From Trichomonas tenax (lineage: Eukaryota; Parabasalia; Trichomonadida; Trichomonadidae), in assembly GCA_023091735.1 (NCBI GenBank), contig JALKBU010000209.1:1-60891 (forward strand): a stretch of 60,891 bases of DNA, given 5' to 3'. Positions 26,168-37,056 of this stretch are shown in pieces; within the stretch, counting starts at the first letter, position 1, and every line of letters begins with the position of its first letter. The notes under the pieces were generated by a model. That model made no database searches. It was given only the letters and a program-made list of their open reading frames with translations, and was not told where the DNA came from. A program made the position numbers and the translations under genes.

Positions 26168-29060
26168 AAAAGATTTTGATCTCATCTCACATCATTACCA
26201 ATGTGTTGACTGAAGACAGATGTCGCAAAACTCTTCGGCTCATTGAATTCTTTACATTGATTATGCTTTACACCTTGAAAAGCACTTCATCATTCGAAAA
26301 TATTCAAAATATCATTAAAAAGTATGTGATTAGGTTATAACTACAATATTATCTATTAGGAAAACATAATTTATGAGATTTTGATAAATCTTGCTCTTCA
26401 AAATATGAAGAAATTGATAAGATATTTCTTCATTAAAGCTTTTGTTTAAAGATAGAAACATTGAAGATTGCGATTATAATAAGAAGGCTTAAGTATATGA
26501 TATGGCAAGTTTTAGATCTTTAATAAAGAATAAAATATAATCTTCAAAATAATTTTAATAATACCTATTACATTTCGATTCGTATTTTTATATTAATTTT
26601 CAAATAGATGCTAAAAACCTCTTCCAAAGAGACAAATCTACTGACAGAAGTTATGTGATAATATTTATCTAATGAATTAATTGCAGACAGCGATTTTAGG
26701 CCATAAAATAGTGATTTTTAAACTCCAAAAACACAAAATGTTTAATTATTGGATTTTCATATTTTCTATTTCGGGTTAAAGATATAAAAATAGCAATATG
26801 TACAATTTGGAGGTTGTATATTTAAAGTATGAAAAGGCCATGTAAATCATACACATTTTTGACACTTTACATGTCAACAAAAATAAGATTATTTCTATTG
26901 TTATAATTGGGGAATTGGGCTTTTTCTTATCGTTCGGGCCTTTTTTCGTAAAATGTAAATTTCCGTACGTTAAGGACCCCATTTTAGTAGAAAGCATGCT
27001 CTGAGTGAATTGGATATTTTCCAATGCGATAGTGGTTGTATGTGATGAAATGCATTTCATGTCATAAATAGAAATGAAAATATCGACATTTGAAGAAATC
27101 ATTTCAAATCTTATAACAATGATTCAAGTTGATCATGCAAGCGTAGGGGCGATAAAAAACAGGGAATTTATACAAAATTGAAGAAAATAGAAAAGATCAT
27201 TACAGATAATATGAAGATTAAAGAATAGGACATTGATTCATTCATGTACAGCTTCCTCCCATTTGATTGTTATGATCACATTACTTCGTACATCATGGGT
27301 TGTTGACTATTGGTAACTTCGAGATTCGCTCAGATTGAACTCATTCGATTTTCATTGACAAATCTATATTTTCTATGGATCCATAAAGTTTCTAAAGCAC
27401 AGAATGATCTGGCAACTTCAGACAGTCATAGAAAGTGCGATAAACAACAACATTCGATTTATCGATCTCGAATACTCGCTTTACTTGTCAAATATCATGA
27501 CAAACAGATAGATTATACGCATCAGTTTGTCAAAGAATTTGACAAGCAAAGCAATCTGTAGTTTATAATTCTCCGTTTATAGATACCATCAAAAATGATC
27601 AATTTCTGGTACAAATTCTACAGGCATTTGCTGTTCTGAAGAGTTTTTATTAGAAATTGATCATTTTTGATGGAATTTATATTTCTTGGATAAATTATCG
27701 ACTTCTGGCACCAGAAAACACTAAAATCAGATCTACAGAGCACACGTATTCGATGCATACTATACATAATGTAGCGTCCAGCTATATTTCAAGATCAAAT
27801 ATCATTGAGAAAGACGTGTTTCCTGCCCATTTTCTTCAATGCAGCGATGTTCTGTATGATGTGAGCAAGAAGCATGTCATTTTCAATGATTTTTGATCTT
27901 TTTGATTATAATATCTGCTTTCTAAGCTTCTTTACAGCTGTGAATATTTTTAATATTTCCTCATTCACGTCCATATACATGTTGGATGCTCAACGCAGCA
28001 TGCGGAAGCAAGTACCCAAGTACATATGTTATGAAATAAGAGACTTGTGAAAGCGCTCAAATGACACACTCTCATATGAATAGTATGGTGTTTCTTTTAA
28101 TCTGACATAGCATATGATATTTTTTTGATGAATCTTATTATAATGTTATAATTAGCTATTTATGATAAATAAATGCTCTACATACACTAGAATTTAGCAT
28201 TTTATGTTAAGTAATCCCCAATCACTCTTCTGAATATAAGATATTACATATTTTTCATAAAATATTATAATAAACCATCAAAAACTGTGTGCATGTAATA
28301 AGATATCTTTGAATAGCATGTAGGCTTCTTAAATACAAACAATTTCATGGATTAATCAATCACAATAATTCAACCATCGGGAGAATTTACATTAGCACAA
28401 ATATTTATACAAAGGCAACAACAATAAACAACTCGATGCAAAAGAATATACCAGTACTATAGTATACGAGTACAATAACTGATATGCTGCTTATGATCTT
28501 CTTGATGTGAAGCACTCCAAATAACACATCGGTATTCGGTCACTTTTGAGATATTAATTTAGAGTGTATCTCGACAATGCAGCAATAACAATGATAAACA
28601 ACTAGATAACACATCTTACTAACATCAATATATTCTATACTCACCACTTATTAGTTAATATCACACATTTTCTGTTATAGGCAATTTTGATTTCATTATC
28701 TTGAAGGTTTACATATTGTTATTGATTTGAATTCATATAACACATACTTCATATATTCTATATTCAATGTGTCAATGTTAATACCACATTTTAACACTGA
28801 GATCTAAAATCTGTTGAGATGGAAATTCGGGAATATTACAATACACACTTCACAGTTATATACATCGTTGCTTACACTATCATATCCTAACAGTTATATT
28901 TCCTGATTTAAATATTTTTTGTTTAATAATATCTCGGGATGGGGGATGAAATTTTAGAATCGCTTCAAACTCTCAGAGATCATGGACAAACATATTGCCC
29001 ATCTGCTTGTATTACAATAAGGACGGATGTTGATTATTGGTCAAGATAAGGCCAAAAATA
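26168..29060. other. Gene-poor 2.9-kb spacer
   Basis: No supportable coding region. Open frames at 26776-27102, 27310-27561 and 27657-27896 have spacer-like composition. Visible signals are: two spacer motifs, GCCATGTAAAT (about 26838) and TTTACATGTCAA (about 26867); an inverted pair CTTGTCAAAT / ATTTGACAAG (about 27484 and 27536); and a perfect 22-bp inverted repeat at 27586-27673. From about 28400 to 28900 the sequence is rich in CAATAAC and ACACAT words without a clear unit. Confidence 0.45.
27586..27673. repeat. Perfect 22-bp inverted repeat with 44-base loop
   Basis: Bases 27586-27607 and 27652-27673 are exact reverse complements around ATCAAAAATGATCAATTTC. It lies in the gene-poor spacer, not next to any gene end. 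It may be a foldback remnant. Confidence 0.6.
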
Positions 29061-29120
29061 CAAACTATACCAAAAATTTTCGGTATAGTTTGTCTTCACC
29101 TCCAATAAATTGTCACTTTT
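29061..29120 (+). promoter_or_regulatory. Promoter of the cyclase-like gene: palindrome plus initiator
   Basis: An 11-bp perfect inverted repeat, CAAACTATACC / GGTATAGTTTG, occupies 29061-29071 and 29082-29092. The initiator TCACTTTTAAC begins at 29113, with its A at 29115, 23 bp after the palindrome. The leader to the ATG at 29147 is 32 bases. The palindrome could bind a dimeric factor. Confidence 0.55.
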
Positions 29121-29146
29121 AACAAAACTTTCACGTTTTTTGAAGG

Positions 29147-32100
29147 ATGTACTCAACAATGAACAGCTCTATGAGCGGCTCTCAGGTGTCAACAAAGGGC
29201 TTTCTTTCAAACAATTCGCAGTCCATCATAGAAAATTCCAGAGGTCCTTCGTTATCAGAGAAAATTCACGCAAATTTGTTTTATTTGTCGACTAACATTC
29301 ACAGATACACTGGATTTAGTTCGAAGTGGATTGCTTTCTCCGGAATATTCAGGAATATACAGAATTACTCAACAATTTTCATGCCTGGATGCAAATCGTT
29401 TTGGAGTTCTGATCCTAGAGCAGAAATCATCATTTTAATCGTTACATTACCTCTGCATCTATGCGTTGCACCAGAATCTGCATCGTTTCACGCTGTTTTA
29501 TCAATATTATATACTTTAATTTTATTCTTTTGCTTAGTTGTTCTTGTATCATTCTTGTTACGCGACCCACACAAGAAATCGTTTACGAACAAAGAGATTT
29601 ATCTGATCAGTTTCTTGTTTGGTGTGATTGTGCCGATATTTTCGACTTTTACGTTGTCTTCTTTCGGTGCTTGCATCAAACACATCGCATTTTTGGGTGA
29701 TTCAGGGATTTTGCTAATCTTTGGTATAATTTTTGGAGCTTTTGGATTCATTTTCTCAATTCCATTGAATGTTTTATCAATGGCGTTGATTAGAGCTAGA
29801 TCGTCAATTGATATGAAGACATTTTATGCAACATGGGGTTCCCGTGTGCACATTTACTTCATAGTCGATTATATATTCCAGTTATGCGCATTTTTCGAAG
29901 AATGTCTTCCTTTAGAGCGAAAGTACTACTTAATCGCATTCTGCTGCATTCTGTTCCTCACATCCAATCCACTGACCATCATTGTTGCTTTGTTTGATGG
30001 TAATTTCCAAAGATTCCATGATGCAGCATATTTCTGCTCCCAAATTTGCAGTACAATGCTTGCAATCTTGTTGATGTTGCTCCAGGTATGGGTTAAAGGC
30101 CTCACTCCTGCATATGTCATCATTACTGAAATCATCGGTTTTATTATATTCTTAGCGATATTCAAATTCGATTTGCTGATGCGCGAACGAAAGATCTTGA
30201 ACAAGATGAACCATATCTATCACTCAAATCACCCAATTTTGCCTTCATTGTCTCCTTTGATTTTCACGAATCCCGAACAAGTTCACGTTGGTTTTTCACA
30301 GGAAGCGTACAACGTTCTTCAAGCTTTCGACACTCTCAACATTAAGTCTGCCGTCGAGTTCCACCGCTACGTCAGTATTGGCGCAGACGCGAAACTTCCT
30401 GCAGTCACAAACTTGGATTTCATCAAGTGGGGCCTCATTAAGTTCAACGATTACTCCACGTTGGTCGATTCTGCGCAGATCTGTCAGTATTTCGGTGATA
30501 CATCACAGGTATTGCCAATCATCATTCAGCACATCAGAGAAAGCCCGGAGAAGGGCTTCTTCAAGGCGTTTGCAATCAACATCATCGAAAGCCTCCACAC
30601 AGACAGCATTTCTAACTCTCCAGCGCTCTTCAAGATGATCGAAGAGAAGGCAAATGGCGGTTTCACGAGAACGAGGCGTATGATCTCTGTCTTCTGGGGC
30701 TGCGTGCTTAACCACTCCATTCCTTCGATGAAGGAGGCTCTTTGCAAGATGAGGGATTCAATAACAGAGACAGAAGCACACTTCGATGAACTCACAAGAT
30801 GTTATCCATACTCAGACTCGACAATCAACTTGATGCTGTCGTTCTTGACTGAAATCAGGGGTTACTATGATGCTGCAGAGCGCTACATCAACTCAGTCTC
30901 ATCCCATTTCATAGAGCGAAGTCTCGAAGAGAACGCAACAGAAGATAACTCAAAGAACAATGACATCATTGGCGAATTGTTGAACAACAAGTCGAAGTCT
31001 TATTACCCGTTCACAAGCGAGCTCTCCAACTATATGGAACAGGAGAGAGTTGCAACAAAAACAAGCCAAGCACCAATGGTTGCATTGTGGGTTCTCGGCA
31101 TTTTCTCGCTTTTAACAATCATCGCTTGTTTCATCTTCGTCATCGCGAAGACATTGTCGACATTCTCAACTTATCCGAAGCTTCTGTCAATTGTCAATGG
31201 ATGCAATGAAGCCATCACAAACTTGGCATCAATGACAATCGGCGCAAGAAGGATGTGCCTCTTCTCTTATAACATGATTATCACCACAGGACAGAAACTT
31301 CCTGTATCAATGAATCCCGATGATAGAAGTGTTTTCCACAACCACAAAGTTTTGCTTCCATATCTTCTGGAGAACATCGAAAAACTCACTGTTTCTCTTC
31401 AGAGGTTCTACCAGGAGGCGGCATACAGCGACGAGATGCTGTATAGCATAGAGCACAAGAAAACGAGCTTCATTTTCTACGGAAATCCGTTTAACGGATC
31501 TCTTTCCTTCGCATTAGATTTGATGACGAATTCTCTGAGAAACGTCATCGGAAACATCCCAATGCTTTTCGAGGACCAGCAGATGAAGCATCCATTCTCA
31601 TTCGATGAGCCATCGTTCGATCCAATCGTCAATTCATCGGAAGTTCATGCAAAGCGCACAGCTTACCTCAATCTTTTGTACGAGAAGAGGAAAGAAGCCA
31701 CTAAAAACATTCAAGAGGAATTCGATGACTTAGATTTCGCTGATTTATCAAATCTCCCAGAAGTTCAGAACATCAGCACAGTATATAAGAACAGAACGGT
31801 CACAATTATGTACGATCCAATCGAAATGTATCGCGCTTCATGCCAGAGCGCTTGCATTAAGCACCTCATGCTCAACATCAAACCGCTTGCCGACCTTCTT
31901 TTGAGGTTCTTTGCCGATTTCGAGGACCTCAGCAAAGCGAAAGTTGATAATTTATCAGAAATCCTTAAGTGGTCAATGATCATCCTTCCAGTTGCATTCA
32001 TCGTGTTGTTCATCACAGCCGTCCTCATCACCGTTTATTTCGTTATCCAGGAGTCGAATTTCAGGACAACTCTGTATCTCTCGCTGCCAGAACAGATAGC

Positions 32101-34270
32101 GTCGGAGATATTTAGAGCAGGAGGGCAGACGTACAAAGCGCATCAAAAGATAAAGAAGAGCTTAGGAAACAACGATGGACAAGACATCGAAAAGGAAATG
32201 TCCGAGAACGCCGACAAACACGTCGGCTCTAAGCCTCCAGAAATAGAGCTCCTCAAAGAGAAAGCAAGGAACATCGAGAGCTTGCATCAGTTCTCAACAG
32301 TCACAAACGGCATCAATGGAACGGGTATTTACCACTTTATTGGGTGGTCGATTATCTACATCATCATTGGCGCTTTGGCGATGTTTGTGTTGACACTCTA
32401 CGCAAAGGATATCAACCAAGGATTCTTTGGAAGAGCTGTTATGATCGTTGAAGCGACAATGAGATTCATCCGTGTTCTCTACGCATCTCTTTATACATCG
32501 GAGTTCTTCTTCCAGCAGAACAACATCAAACTGCTTGAGCCAAGCGTCATATTGATGATGGATATGCGCCTGATCAGCGGCGCTTTTAATTCACAGCAGA
32601 CGCTCACATACGGCAACGAGAACGTTTCCTACAGCTTCAGGGAATACAAAAAAGTCGAGAACATCATACTCTCCAAGTTATCAAACACGAGAGCCAATAC
32701 GACAGAGGAAACATTCCCATCATTCGGATCTCTTCAACACGATGGATACAAGAATTTCGGCTTCGATACGAAATTCAGGGTATACTGTCAGTTTATTAAT
32801 GCAGTTGCATACAACTTTGCAAATAATCTTAGCGCGTATTCTCTCAACGATGAGATCTGGCAGCACTACGAGCACATGTTCTTCGTGCACCTTCTCGACG
32901 AAACAGTTGACACAGTTTCTTATTACATGGACGGCGTTTCAAGCGTTATTAGTCATTCTCTCATAATTTCGCTTGTTATTTCATTGTCTGCTCTCGTCAC
33001 TCTTCTTCTCATCTTCGGATGGCCAATCAAAAAGGCCTTGACCGCGCTCGCTGATTACTTCGATCTCACGCTCCACATCATCTGCACGATTCCTCCTGCC
33101 GTCTTCGGAAGGTCGATTTACATCGAGAATTGGCTCAAGGGAGAAATCAACGCGTTCAACTATCGTCAGTACGAGTCCAACTTCAAGCGCACTGTTTCAA
33201 CATCACTGCAGATGCAAATCATCGACGAAAGCCCAGAAAAATTGTTTGTCTTCAACACAAAGGGAGAATACATCCCAATCAACGAGAAGTCGCCGTATCA
33301 AGAGAACGCGACAATGCAGGACGTTCTCGCGGACCTCGTTGGTAACTGCGATGCGATAATGCCCGGAATCGAAAGTTCCTTCCAGAAGATAATTGATGCC
33401 AAAGATGCCGTCGAAAACCAGTCTTTCAAGGTTCTTTCGAAGGACGGAAACCCGATAAAACTCGTAATGAGAGGCATTTCTACATCAGAGACAGACGTTG
33501 CTTCAACAAACGTCATCAAGTACTACGCGTACGTCGCAATCCTCATGAGAGATATCACTCAGGAGCAAACAAGCCTCGATGAATACAAGAAACAGAAGGA
33601 TCACACGATTTTGCTTCTCAGCCGTTCCGTGCCGTCATCCTTCGCGAAGAGAATGCACGATGGAGAAAGGAGAATCAAATTCTCGGCTGGCATCGGTTCT
33701 GTCCTCAACATCGAAATCATTGACTTTGAAACAACGATTATGTCTCTTCCGCCTGAGAATATCCAGAGAATTCTTGTCGATATTCGCGAGCTCGTCAACA
33801 AGCTCCTCGAAGAGAACAAGAACATGTCGCTTATCAAGATCAACAGAGGACTTCTTACTTTCGTTGCAGGTCTCTTCAACGATGAGCAGAACGGTCGTAC
33901 TGAGGCCCTTGACTCTATCAGGTTCTCCGCATTCCTCGCAAATGGGGTCAAGGAGATCTTCGAGAGAGAAAAGATTAACACGGGATTGAGATTTGGTATT
34001 TCAACCGGTGGCCCAATCTACTGCAAAGTGTTGATGGACATAACCCCATTCATCATTGTTTCAGATGAAATATCATCTTTGTCTAACGTAATAGTGAAGA
34101 ATGGTAAAGTTGATACCCTCCTTTTGGACAGAACAACATACGAATGCATCTATGGTGTGAACATCGATGCGCAGATCTCTGGGGATATCGATTTCAACAA
34201 CAAGCACATCACTTTGTATGCAGTCAATATTCCTGATCTCATTAATACCATGCAACAGCCTCAAGCTTAA
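29147..34270 (+). CDS. Multispan membrane protein with PAS-like and degenerate class III cyclase domains
   Basis: The 1707-residue product has about seven membrane helices in the first 400 residues and four more at about 655, 975, 1055 and 1275. A PAS-like sensor segment follows (about 1370-1490), then a C-terminal region (about 1500-1700) aligning with the class III nucleotide cyclase fold. This is the layout of the large adenylate/guanylate cyclase family of trichomonads. The catalytic residues are poor: the first metal position reads NIEIIDFE (Glu in place of the first Asp), the second (normally GD) reads INRGLLTFVAG, and the purine/transition-state strand near FIIVSDEISSLSNV lacks the NLASR motif. 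It may be a pseudocyclase or work as half of a heterodimer. A second ATG 12 bases downstream is an alternative start. Confidence 0.75.
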   Translation: MYSTMNSSMSGSQVSTKGFLSNNSQSIIENSRGPSLSEKIHANLFYLSTNIHRYTGFSSKWIAFSGIFRNIQNYSTIFMPGCKSFWSSDPRAEIIILIVTLPLHLCVAPESASFHAVLSILYTLILFFCLVVLVSFLLRDPHKKSFTNKEIYLISFLFGVIVPIFSTFTLSSFGACIKHIAFLGDSGILLIFGIIFGAFGFIFSIPLNVLSMALIRARSSIDMKTFYATWGSRVHIYFIVDYIFQLCAFFEECLPLERKYYLIAFCCILFLTSNPLTIIVALFDGNFQRFHDAAYFCSQICSTMLAILLMLLQVWVKGLTPAYVIITEIIGFIIFLAIFKFDLLMRERKILNKMNHIYHSNHPILPSLSPLIFTNPEQVHVGFSQEAYNVLQAFDTLNIKSAVEFHRYVSIGADAKLPAVTNLDFIKWGLIKFNDYSTLVDSAQICQYFGDTSQVLPIIIQHIRESPEKGFFKAFAINIIESLHTDSISNSPALFKMIEEKANGGFTRTRRMISVFWGCVLNHSIPSMKEALCKMRDSITETEAHFDELTRCYPYSDSTINLMLSFLTEIRGYYDAAERYINSVSSHFIERSLEENATEDNSKNNDIIGELLNNKSKSYYPFTSELSNYMEQERVATKTSQAPMVALWVLGIFSLLTIIACFIFVIAKTLSTFSTYPKLLSIVNGCNEAITNLASMTIGARRMCLFSYNMIITTGQKLPVSMNPDDRSVFHNHKVLLPYLLENIEKLTVSLQRFYQEAAYSDEMLYSIEHKKTSFIFYGNPFNGSLSFALDLMTNSLRNVIGNIPMLFEDQQMKHPFSFDEPSFDPIVNSSEVHAKRTAYLNLLYEKRKEATKNIQEEFDDLDFADLSNLPEVQNISTVYKNRTVTIMYDPIEMYRASCQSACIKHLMLNIKPLADLLLRFFADFEDLSKAKVDNLSEILKWSMIILPVAFIVLFITAVLITVYFVIQESNFRTTLYLSLPEQIASEIFRAGGQTYKAHQKIKKSLGNNDGQDIEKEMSENADKHVGSKPPEIELLKEKARNIESLHQFSTVTNGINGTGIYHFIGWSIIYIIIGALAMFVLTLYAKDINQGFFGRAVMIVEATMRFIRVLYASLYTSEFFFQQNNIKLLEPSVILMMDMRLISGAFNSQQTLTYGNENVSYSFREYKKVENIILSKLSNTRANTTEETFPSFGSLQHDGYKNFGFDTKFRVYCQFINAVAYNFANNLSAYSLNDEIWQHYEHMFFVHLLDETVDTVSYYMDGVSSVISHSLIISLVISLSALVTLLLIFGWPIKKALTALADYFDLTLHIICTIPPAVFGRSIYIENWLKGEINAFNYRQYESNFKRTVSTSLQMQIIDESPEKLFVFNTKGEYIPINEKSPYQENATMQDVLADLVGNCDAIMPGIESSFQKIIDAKDAVENQSFKVLSKDGNPIKLVMRGISTSETDVASTNVIKYYAYVAILMRDITQEQTSLDEYKKQKDHTILLLSRSVPSSFAKRMHDGERRIKFSAGIGSVLNIEIIDFETTIMSLPPENIQRILVDIRELVNKLLEENKNMSLIKINRGLLTFVAGLFNDEQNGRTEALDSIRFSAFLANGVKEIFEREKINTGLRFGISTGGPIYCKVLMDITPFIIVSDEISSLSNVIVKNGKVDTLLLDRTTYECIYGVNIDAQISGDIDFNNKHITLYAVNIPDLINTMQQPQA

Positions 34271-34323
34271 GAAAAGTATCGTCATTTAAATATTATAATA
34301 TTATTTATATGAAATGTTTTTGT

Positions 34324-36012
34324 TTATTTGTTGAAAAAATAAAACATTTTGACCTGAGACCAACTTAATGACATTGCATGTCTCATATTTTCGTTGTAGT
34401 ATGGACAGTTTGAGCACTTCTGGTTCTGGACGCAAATGTTGCTGTTGACATGGACGCGGTTGACTCTGATGCCACAATATTCATCGAAAATGAAGTTTTC
34501 GACGACATCAATTGATTGAATGTTCATCGATTGAAGAGTTTTAAAAGTGATTGCGCTTCTCGAGTTCGTGAGACCGAAGTACGAGAATCACGTTATGTCG
34601 ATGTCAGAGAATGAGAAACAAGATTCTCTCATTGTCACGAACTCGTATAAGACGACAGAAATGATCGAGTTCGATCCATCGAAAGCTTTGGTCGATATCA
34701 CAGAGTAGTCGAACAATTCGACTGAAGATAGTGAAATGCAGTTCGCGAACGCGAGTGGGTGCACAGATACCATTTGTCCGATTCTTACTGAGACGATTCC
34801 TGTCATCGAGAATGACTTTTGTCCGATCGAAGCGACACTTGGCGGAATCGGGATCGTTGATAGATTCGTGCAGTTCTCGAACGAAAATTCGTTTATCTCT
34901 TCGATGTATGCTGGGAGGGAGACACTGGATAACGATATACAGTTTGAGAAACATCCGACACCGAGTTTTGAGAGACTCAATGTCTGCGAATGCATAATCA
35001 CCGATCGACACAAGAGAAACGCAATTGACTAAATTGACGACATTCAGATTCGTTTTCCTGAATGCGAAATCTCCAATTTTTTGAACATTCTTCATTCCGT
35101 TTATCTTCGACAACGATGAACACGAATCGAAGCAATTATTACCAATTGTTGATATAATTTGTGGCAGTGTTATTATTTTCAAAGAACCACATCTCAAAAA
35201 TGCATCCGTTCCAATTTATACTTCATTGATTGAATCGAGAAATGTAACAGAGTTAAGATTTGAACAAGAACTAAAATAATTGTCTCCGATTGATATAATT
35301 TGTTGAAAAATTGTGATTGCTTCAATTTTTGCCCATGATTTGAATGCGTTTTCAGATATCGATGTCACTAAAATCGATTGTTATGAAAGAAGAGCATTGG
35401 CCAAAGACAATGTTCGGAGATGCGAAGCTGCTTCTCGTCATCGTTATCCTGTTTATTTTTGTCCATCCAGGGAAAGACGAAGAAGAAATTTTTCTTCCGA
35501 TTGTCAATGTTATCGATGAATTGCATTTTGAGAAAGCATCAGAATTTATTGTTATTTCATATGATGAATCAAGAAATGCAACAGAGTTAAGATTTGTGCA
35601 GCCATAAAAACTGTTGCTACCGATTGAACTGAAAACATTTCCTAAACTCAAAACACGTAAATTTTTAAGATTGAAAAATGCATAGTTGTTGATATATCCA
35701 CCAGAACCAGTTGTAGTGAAGTAAACATTCTGAAGTGTTGGAACTTCTGTAAATGCATTTTTCCGATATATTTCACACTGTTCGATTCGATTGTAGTTAA
35801 TGCATTTGCAGAAGATAAACAATTGTCTGGAATCGTATCGATATTAATAAAAAAAGATATTTACATACATTCAAATAATTAAAGTCAGGCAAAGGATTGT
35901 TATCGCTGCAGCCATCAGTATTTATATACAATTCAACTTTCCTTTGTGATTCATCGATCCATCTCCTACAATAAGATTTCGAAATCTGAGGAAGGATGAA
36001 ACAGAACAACAT
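34324..36012 (-). pseudogene. Decayed BspA-like leucine-rich repeat surface gene
   Basis: The minus strand carries BspA-type units of 22-24 residues (for example CFSNCISLSSVSLP, SFENCTNLSTIPIP, AFANCISLSSVELF, NSFYGCTNLNSVAF) in at least three frames. A Cys-containing start (about 36012-35850) and a Cys-rich end (NICVQNQKCSNCPYYNEN, ending at 34324) can both be seen. Frame changes occur near 35000-35200, 35350 and 35820, and stops fall between pieces. BspA-like proteins are a very large surface and secreted family in Trichomonas, linked to adhesion. This copy cannot make a full protein. Confidence 0.75.
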
Positions 36013-36736
36013 TTAAAAGCTTTATTCAGAAAGTGACAATTCGTGCCATGCGATTGAGGCAGAAAATCGATCGATTTCAGTCATCTGTTTCGATATGTAA
36101 ATTGATATAAGATTTCACGATGATGCGACGATTACATTTTGAGAACGAATAAGAAAAAGTAATTGTATCTATCGAAGCGATAAAAGACGCAGATCGACTC
36201 TCTCGTTCGATATTTCAACATTTTAAGACTCTCTGTCACAATTTTATTCAATCATTCAAATGATGCAAAAGGAATAAAAATCAACTCTCATTTCGATCTT
36301 TTTCTTTCTTTCTCTCGAAGAATTATCAATCAATTCAAACACATTCTATTCAGAAAAAATCCAGACAAATAACTTTTGATTCATCATAAATATCAATGTC
36401 CGACACTGAAGTGGACTAAAAGTGACTCATTTTGAATTCTTTTATGCCATTCGAGAGAGAAGCAGTCACGCGCACGTTATTCTCTATCTTCCGCTGCCTC
36501 TGTCGGACTCTGTTTCTGGATATTCGATTTTTTCATGGTTTTATTTTAAATGTCATTTTCTCAGAGGATATCACTCGAACACCGCAACGCATGCACACAG
36601 CGGAGCGAATGGAACACGAATTCCTTCATTTTGGAAAATATTTTTTTTTTCGAAAAGTATTTCAAACAATATGATTAAAAATAATACCAAAAATCAACAA
36701 ACCCAGCTCACCCAAATTCCAAATAAAACTTGCACA
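36013..36736. other. Spacer, no supported genes
   Basis: Frames at 36422-36766 are low-complexity and lack any family feature. An AAAAGTGACTCATTTTG word occurs near 36416. The right end grades into the C-run array. Confidence 0.4.
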
Positions 36737-36865
36737 CCCTGCATAAAAATTTCACACCCTCCATAAAATAACAACCCCCTAAATATCGATACAACACCCT
36801 GAATAAATATTCAAACCCCAAAATAAATAATAAATACCGAACCCTAATTAATTAATTCAACCCCT
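36737..36865 (+). promoter_or_regulatory. C-run array with ~20-bp period upstream of eIF2-alpha
   Basis: Runs of three to five C, mostly as ACCCT or AACCCCT, start at 36737, 36757, 36775, 36797, 36816, 36842 and 36861. The steps are 20, 18, 22, 19, 26 and 19 bp, separated by AT-only DNA. Two more CCC words lie at 36702 and 36711. The last unit is 196 bp before the eIF2-alpha ATG. In gene orientation the C strand is the coding strand. An array of the same kind stands upstream of the convergent neighbour. Confidence 0.5.
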
Positions 36866-37056
36866 AAACAAAAAAACATCTCAAACAAAGATTATTGACA
36901 ATAAAGATGTGCATCATAATATATAGTGAAGGAGAATGTACTGATGCAAATGCAGCGCTTTGAGACTTTGCGTATATTGATTCCAACCCAAAAATGCTTC
37001 AAGAAAATTTCCAGGTTGGTCTTGGAACTAAAAGTGACAAAACCGCACACAAAAAA

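Noticed and set aside
26776..27102. 108-codon minus-strand frame in the gene-poor region
   Set aside because: Low-complexity hydrophobic composition typical of translated AT-rich spacer, and the spacer motifs lie inside it.
29293..29306. ACTAACATTCACAG, resembling the trichomonad branch-point/3' splice motif ACTAACACACAG
   Set aside because: The spacing differs from the known motif by two bases, no GTATGT-type 5' site lies upstream, and the reading frame is continuous through it.
30288..30638. Ser/Arg-rich alternative frame within the cyclase-like gene
   Set aside because: It lies inside a continuous coding frame with membrane helices on both sides and is a frame-shifted shadow.
36422..36766. 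114-codon frame upstream of the C-run array
   Set aside because: No family features; its right half is translated repeat and A-rich DNA.
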